Assembly (NCBI GenBank): GCA_004102805.1
Contig: SCEG01000021.1
Coordinates: 1 to 50,720 of the forward strand
From: Muribaculaceae bacterium Isolate-002 (NCI)
Lineage (GTDB): Bacteria > Bacteroidota > Bacteroidia > Bacteroidales > Muribaculaceae
Direction of reading: 5' to 3'
DNA: 50,720 bases
The first letter of the stretch is position 1. Each line of letters starts with the position of its first letter. The translations under genes and the position numbers were made by a program. The notes beneath the pieces were generated by a model. The model was not told the origin of the DNA, made no database searches, and saw only the letters and a program-made list of their open reading frames with translations. Shown piece by piece: positions 46,771-50,720 of the stretch.

Positions 46771-47982
46771 ATGAAGATTATAGCAAGGCAACAGTATATT
46801 GAGCATATTCAGAAATTTATCGGCAAGGGGATGATAATCGCCCTTACCGGGCAGCGTCGTGTTGGCAAGAGTTATATAATCCGTCAACTCGTCACGGAGA
46901 TTGAAGCCGGTAATCCGGATGCCAACATAATATATATCAATAAGGAGAAAACAAAGTATGCCGACATCAGAAATGCAGAAGATCTCTCGCGATACATTGA
47001 CGGCAAACTGAAAGAAGGTGCAGATAACTATCTGTTCATTGACGAGGTGCAGGATATAGACGGTTTTGAGAATGTACTCCGCAGTCTGAATGCCGACGAG
47101 GAGTGTCAGATTGTAGTGACCGGCAGTAACGCCAAGATGCTTTCGTCAGAGCTATCCACATACCTCGGCGGTCGATATATTGAGATTCATATCCTGAGTT
47201 TGTCATACCGTGAGTTCCTGACCTTTCACAACCTTAATGATTCAGATGACAGTCTTCTGAAATATCTGGGCTTCGGTGGTCTCCCTCATCTGTACCGTCT
47301 CGGACTTGATAACGAGGATATGGTATGGGAATATATACAGAATATCTATAACACAATTGTTCTGAAAGATGTGGTGCAGCGGGAAGGACTTCGCAATGTG
47401 ACACTATTTGAAAATCTGATGTCATACGTCAGCGACAACGCGGGTCAACTTGTGTCGGCCACGTCATTGTCCAAATATCTCAAATCACAGCGGGTGGAAC
47501 TGACCCCGTTGTCGGCGATAAACTATCTTAAAGCCGCCTCAAACGCTTACATCATCAATAAGGTGTCGAGATACGACATACATGGAAAGCGTTTGCTGGA
47601 GACCAACGATAAATACTATTTCGAGGACTTGGGTCTGCGCAATATGCTTGCCGGGCAAAACCGCACAGGCGACATAGAGAAGGTAATAGAAAATGCCGTC
47701 TATCTTCACCTTAAAAATCTTGGATACAAGATCAGCGTAGGAACACTTCCCAATGGTGAAATTGATTTCGTTGTCGAAAAAGGCGGCACATCAGTCTATA
47801 TACAGGTGGCTTATCTCATCGCTGACGACAAGACAATGGAACGGGAGTTCGGAAATCTGCTGAAGATACAAGACAACTATCCCAAGTATGTCGTATCCAT
47901 GAATCCGATGTCACGTCCTCAGAACTACGAGGGTATAAAACATCAGACATTAAGACAGTTCCTGATGTCTGATAGCTTATAG
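46771..47982 (+). CDS. AAA_14/DUF4143 ATP-binding protein, copy 2
   Basis: 403 residues, differing from copy 1 at six positions, including L76I, L89F in Walker B, N97D, a Glu-to-Asp change near residue 174, and I-to-V and L-to-Q changes near the C-terminus. Walker A (27-34) and the C-terminal EIDFVVEKGG/YIQVAYLI core are unchanged. Substitutions at DNA level are largely synonymous, so both copies seem to be under selection or were homogenised by recombination. The same nearly leaderless promoter precedes it. Between the two copies, homologous recombination could delete or duplicate the 42-kb prophage. Confidence 0.9.
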   Translation: MKIIARQQYIEHIQKFIGKGMIIALTGQRRVGKSYIIRQLVTEIEAGNPDANIIYINKEKTKYADIRNAEDLSRYIDGKLKEGADNYLFIDEVQDIDGFENVLRSLNADEECQIVVTGSNAKMLSSELSTYLGGRYIEIHILSLSYREFLTFHNLNDSDDSLLKYLGFGGLPHLYRLGLDNEDMVWEYIQNIYNTIVLKDVVQREGLRNVTLFENLMSYVSDNAGQLVSATSLSKYLKSQRVELTPLSAINYLKAASNAYIINKVSRYDIHGKRLLETNDKYYFEDLGLRNMLAGQNRTGDIEKVIENAVYLHLKNLGYKISVGTLPNGEIDFVVEKGGTSVYIQVAYLIADDKTMEREFGNLLKIQDNYPKYVVSMNPMSRPQNYEGIKHQTLRQFLMSDSL

Positions 47983-48244
47983 CCAATGGCAGTTCATTTT
48001 ATGAACTTTTGAGATGACTAATTTTGATAATCCCGGCTGCACTCATCATAGATCAAGCAAGCTTGATTCTGCTTTCATTGGCACGGGATTTGGCACTACG
48101 GCAATTAATGATTAACTTTCAAAAACGAAGATAAGAACGGCGTTGCAAAATGATGAAGTACAGAGGTGCCTCATCTGAGCCAAGTCCGAACTTTAACATA
48201 GGGAATAAACTGTCCTACAATAAGTTACCTTGAAGTTCAAAGTA

Positions 48245-48257
48245 CAAGTGGGACCAC
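48245..48257 (+). other. Third att core, end of ATPase unit 2
   Basis: CAAGTGGGACCAC with the same left flank as attL (CTTGAAGTTCAAAGTACAAG). Followed by a terminator hairpin like the other two. Confidence 0.75.
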
Positions 48258-48265
48258 CGAAAATC

Positions 48266-48298
48266 AAGTAGTTAGCTAATCGCTGACTACTTTTTTTA
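48266..48298 (+). terminator. Terminator behind third att core
   Basis: AAGTAGTTAGC (48266-48276) / GCTGACTACTT (48282-48292) and a T-run. Confidence 0.7.
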
Positions 48299-48640
48299 TT
48301 GTCTATTACTCTCCTAAACCCTGCGAAACGCACGAAATTATTATTTAATTGCCCTGCTTTTGGGGTATTTACCAACATGGGCAAAAACTTGCCGATGGGC
48401 GAATCTGCCTAACGGCTTCCGAGGTAACGAATCTGGCGACAAAATCCGCAAAACCTACTGAATAAGAATCGTTTGACATCCCTACCAAGCGAGGTCTGCG
48501 GAATAATACGCATACTCCACACAACGCATCAAAAGCAAAAGAGCCGTCAATGCTACCGAAGTGTCGGTTGGCATCTGCAACTCTTTGCATGGTGATTCAA
48601 AATACGCTTGGTTCTTGGGCTGAGTGCTTATTGATTCCTG
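48299..48640. other. Gene-free flank
   Basis: Contains the duplicated 25-bp flank sequence (48347-48371). A 73-codon minus-strand frame is present but has no supporting signal or resemblance. Confidence 0.45.
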
Positions 48641-48683
48641 AAAAATCGGGCATTCCTCAATCAGTGGGGAGTGTCCGATTTTT
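48641..48683. terminator. Bidirectional terminator
   Basis: AAAAATCGG (48641-48649) / CCGATTTTT (48675-48683), 9-bp stem ending in T5 on either strand. Confidence 0.7.
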
Positions 48684-48730
48684 ATTCCTGATACACTTAA
48701 TAATCAAGTAAAATCTTCAAAATTTCGGAC

Positions 48731-49179
48731 ATGAGTACAGATTATATAGTTTCAGAGATTCAACTGAAATATAAACCGCAATCTCTAACTGAGACAATCA
48801 ACAGTGCAAAAGACATTCACAAACTCCTGATAAACCGAGTGTACGATGAAGAAACCATCGGCTACAAGAGGCATTTAAGGTTCTGCTACTGAACAACTCT
48901 AACAAGATAATCGGTTTCACTACAATTTAAGAGGGAGGTCTAACCTCTACCATTGTTGATGTGCGAGTGATTTTGCAGACTGCATTAGTCAGCAACGCAT
49001 CTGCAATTATCCTCACGCACAACCACCCGTCAGGCAATACACACCCAAGCTGTCAAGATGATAACCTTACAAAGAAGATTAAAGCAGCTTGTGAGATTAT
49101 GGATATACGGTTGCTCGACCATATCATCATAACGCCATACGACAGCTATTACTCCTACTGTGACGATGGTAGGCTATAA
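48731..49179 (+). pseudogene. radC: radC-like JAB-domain gene, frameshifted
   Basis: From ATG 48731 the frame gives MSTDYIVSEIQLKYKPQSLT as in Bacteroidales RadC-like island proteins, then shifts near 48862. In the second frame it continues EAFKVLLLNNSNKIIGFTTI, meets a TAA stop, and resumes with EGGLTSTIVDVRVILQTALV, the JAMM core LTHNHPSGN and LDHIIITPYDSYYSYCDDG. One frameshift and one nonsense codon make it a pseudogene. The intact family is frequent on Bacteroidales integrative elements; its role is unclear despite the RadC name. Confidence 0.85.
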
Positions 49180-49583
49180 TCTTATGCTTTAGGGCATATA
49201 TCCTGAAAATTATGCTCCTACATAGCCCCACCAATAACCTTTTTTTGTAAATTTGCAACTGATTTCTGAGCCATAGAGTTGGCAGACGGAATCAACAACT
49301 TTGTAAAAAAGGTGTTATTGAAATTTTATCTTCTAAAGTCAAACTTCGCAACTTTGATATTCAGCATGAAGATGAGATTGGCAATAGCATCTGCACTGAT
49401 TGCATATACCCTGCCGTGAATGGCAGATTATAAGCAATATCGGTGTGGGGCTATTGTTTTATCCATGCTGAAAGGTAATGCGAAGACCTGACTTTAGGAT
49501 AAAACAAGATACAATCCTCACACCTTTTTCATGTCTAATAACCAAGCCGTTTCAATGGAGGATGAGAAACACGACAGTATAGT
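49180..49583. other. Gene-free stretch
   Basis: About 400 bases; no convincing gene. A short frame MKMRLAIASALIAYTLP at about 49365 ends early and may be a broken small membrane protein. Confidence 0.4.
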
Positions 49584-50096
49584 ATGGAGGCATCCAATAA
49601 AGAACTACTTGCAACCGTCTCTTACGAATGGACGGAAGAATACTTCTCTCAATTCTCCTCTACTCTTAGAGGTTCTATAGTTGAGAAATCAGTGAGATGG
49701 CTTCCGATCGCATGGAATCTAATTGTAGCTCTATTCATGTTTATGATTGGCTCTACATTCTTTGTAATCTTCGGAATTTTCCTATGTGGCGTAGCTTTCT
49801 ACGGATGGAATGAACACAAAGGCTACTCCACTACTGCGATTTTCAAGTCATATAAAATGTACCAAGGATTGAACGTTAAATTCGATTTTTACGATTCATA
49901 TGTTGTTATAGCCGATAAATACGGGTCTAACAAATTGCCCTATGAACTGTTCTATGCTATTAAATCATCAAAATATGGTTATGTGCTGTGCGTCTCAAAG
50001 GTAAGTGGCTTCTTTATCCCAAAAGGTGGTGCCTCAGAGCAACTTGTAAAGTTGATAGAGCAGATAAATACTACTCTAAGAAGGGCTGACAAATGA
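49584..50096 (+). CDS. YcxB-like membrane protein
   Basis: 170 residues. An N-terminal cytosolic stretch (KELLATVSYEWTEEYFSQFS), two adjacent membrane helices (WLPIAWNLIVALFMFMIGST and FFVIFGIFLCGVAFYGW), then a beta-rich domain (YQGLNVKFDFYDSYVVIADK, YGYVLCVSKVSGFFIPKGGA) ending in a helix. This is the layout of YcxB-like proteins, whose function is not known. Its stop overlaps the start of the next, lipoprotein-like frame (ATGA), so the two were an operon. Confidence 0.65.
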   Translation: MEASNKELLATVSYEWTEEYFSQFSSTLRGSIVEKSVRWLPIAWNLIVALFMFMIGSTFFVIFGIFLCGVAFYGWNEHKGYSTTAIFKSYKMYQGLNVKFDFYDSYVVIADKYGSNKLPYELFYAIKSSKYGYVLCVSKVSGFFIPKGGASEQLVKLIEQINTTLRRADK

Positions 50097-50460
50097 AGTG
50101 GATTTTATCTCTGACATTGCTTATAGCCATTATTTCATGCGATAATCGCACTCAACCCCAACGTCCATATAACATCTATTGGCAGGACAACAATCTCTGT
50201 GTGATTATGAAAAGACTATGGGGATAGTTGAACTCGGAAAAATAGATTGGAATGGTGTGGAGTTTGATGATGTAGTCAATGATATTTATAATGAGTGCAT
50301 CCATTCTGAAAGGAATGAAAATGCTATTATTTGGGTACGATTTGAGAATCCGCAGACCGATAAATATGGCAATGAAACAATGAACTATGATGATTATGAG
50401 CTTGCTACAATCCCACTTTCGGAAGCTTGTAAATATAAATCAGGTAAGTTTCTGAATTAG
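50094..50460 (+). pseudogene. Small lipoprotein gene with frameshift
   Basis: From ATG 50094: MKWILSLTLLIAIISCDNRT, a lipoprotein signal with Cys after IIS, continuing to QRPYNIYWQDNN and then a nonsense tail to TAG near 50227. One base out of frame the sequence continues naturally with LCDYEKTMGIVELGKIDWNG to a stop at 50460 (KYKSGKFLN). The second part has no good start (TTG at 50179). A single indel near 50195-50205 explains both. Function unknown. Confidence 0.6.
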
Positions 50461-50584
50461 TAGTGGTGCGATAAAAATCTTACCACTGTTATTAAAATAT
50501 TAATATTTAGTCAAATACAAGAGAACATTGATTTTTTGATTTGAAATTGATTTATTAGTCTTGTTGTTCCCAAACATCAAGATT

Positions 50585-50720
50585 ATGAATCATGGTAAGT
50601 ATGTTTTCTCCCAGGTAATTGAATTTATACCGCGTTACCAGTTCGATAAGCTTGTAAGGCTGTATAAAGGAGATTGGCATGTAAAGAATCTCAACAGTTA
50701 CAATCACCTCCTTCATCTGC
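50585..50720 (+). CDS. IS4-family transposase N-terminus, cut by window edge
   Basis: 45 codons visible: MNHGKYVFSQVIEFIPRYQF, DKLVRLYKGDWHVKNLNSYN, HLLHL. The pattern MNxGKYVFxQ(L/V)IEF(L/I)P and the following K-G-x-x-x-V-K-x-x-x-x-x-(N/Q) is the DUF4372 N-terminal domain of Bacteroidales IS4-type transposases. The remainder, including the DDE residues, lies outside the window. I could not identify the left terminal inverted repeat. Confidence 0.85.
   Translation, partial: MNHGKYVFSQVIEFIPRYQFDKLVRLYKGDWHVKNLNSYNHLLHL

Larger units (their letters stand above)
46599..48257 (+). repeat. ATPase unit, copy 2
   Basis: Homologue of 2786-4378. It lies between two att cores (46311 and 48245), as a cassette would. 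It contains an extra segment (about 48014-48088) with the inverted repeat ATCAAG/CTTGAT, and a damaged downstream -7 box (TAACTTTC). Confidence 0.9.

Noticed and set aside
48369..48590. 73-codon minus-strand frame
   Set aside because: No promoter, no recognisable domain, adjacent to repeat-derived DNA; insufficient support.

Overview
The window is from a Bacteroidales genome. Promoters repeatedly show the Bacteroidales form TTTG, about 20 nt, TAnnTTTG. Starts lack Shine-Dalgarno sequences. PcfJ/PcfK, AAA_14/DUF4143 ATPase, RadC and IS4-type genes fit gut Bacteroidales mobile DNA. A Muribaculaceae-like host is my guess and is not proven here.

Layout. (1) 1-2180: end of a conjugative or mobile element on the minus strand (HTH fragment, pcfJ-like, pcfK/AcrIIA9-like, small membrane protein). 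(2) 2786-4378: a unit with an AAA_14/DUF4143 ATPase gene ending in a tRNA-3'-end-like att core. (3) 4366-46323: a 42-kb siphovirus-like prophage. The integrase is at the left end. Structural and lysis genes run leftwards on the minus strand (hub, tape measure, spanin-like lipoprotein, amidase, holin, tail fibre, tail completion, portal, terminase, tail-tube candidate, capsid, protease). A primase-helicase, small HTH proteins and a cro/repressor pair are at the right end. (4) 46599-48257: a second, 98.5% identical ATPase unit with its own att core. (5) 48258-50720: decayed island DNA (radC pseudogene, YcxB-like protein, broken lipoprotein, start of an IS4-family transposase).

How the prophage works as a unit. 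Cro-like and XRE repressor genes diverge at 45.5-45.7 kb. The early operon ends at a terminator beside an iteron-bearing region that may be the replication origin. Late genes are served by six promoters of one form: GTCTTTTC, exactly 19 nt, then a TAnnTTTG-like box. Lysis genes have a palindromic bidirectional promoter that also points at a three-hairpin small RNA candidate. Between these units sit cargo genes, often AT-rich and with host-type promoters: several secreted proteins, an IVS-type four-helix protein, an AlbA_2 protein and ArdA antirestriction.

Most unusual features: (a) three head-to-head inverted gene duplications (38.1-39.6, 25.9-27.2 and 27.3-28.0 kb) in which the minus-strand arm keeps an intact gene but a poor promoter, while the plus-strand arm keeps a consensus promoter but a wrecked reading frame; (b) a 1.7-kb hairpin-dense region without a convincing gene between lysis and tape-measure genes; (c) a dispersed heptamer-type repeat present in phage genes; (d) a frameshifted large terminase and an in-frame amber codon in the head protease, either of which may mean the prophage is defective or uses recoding.
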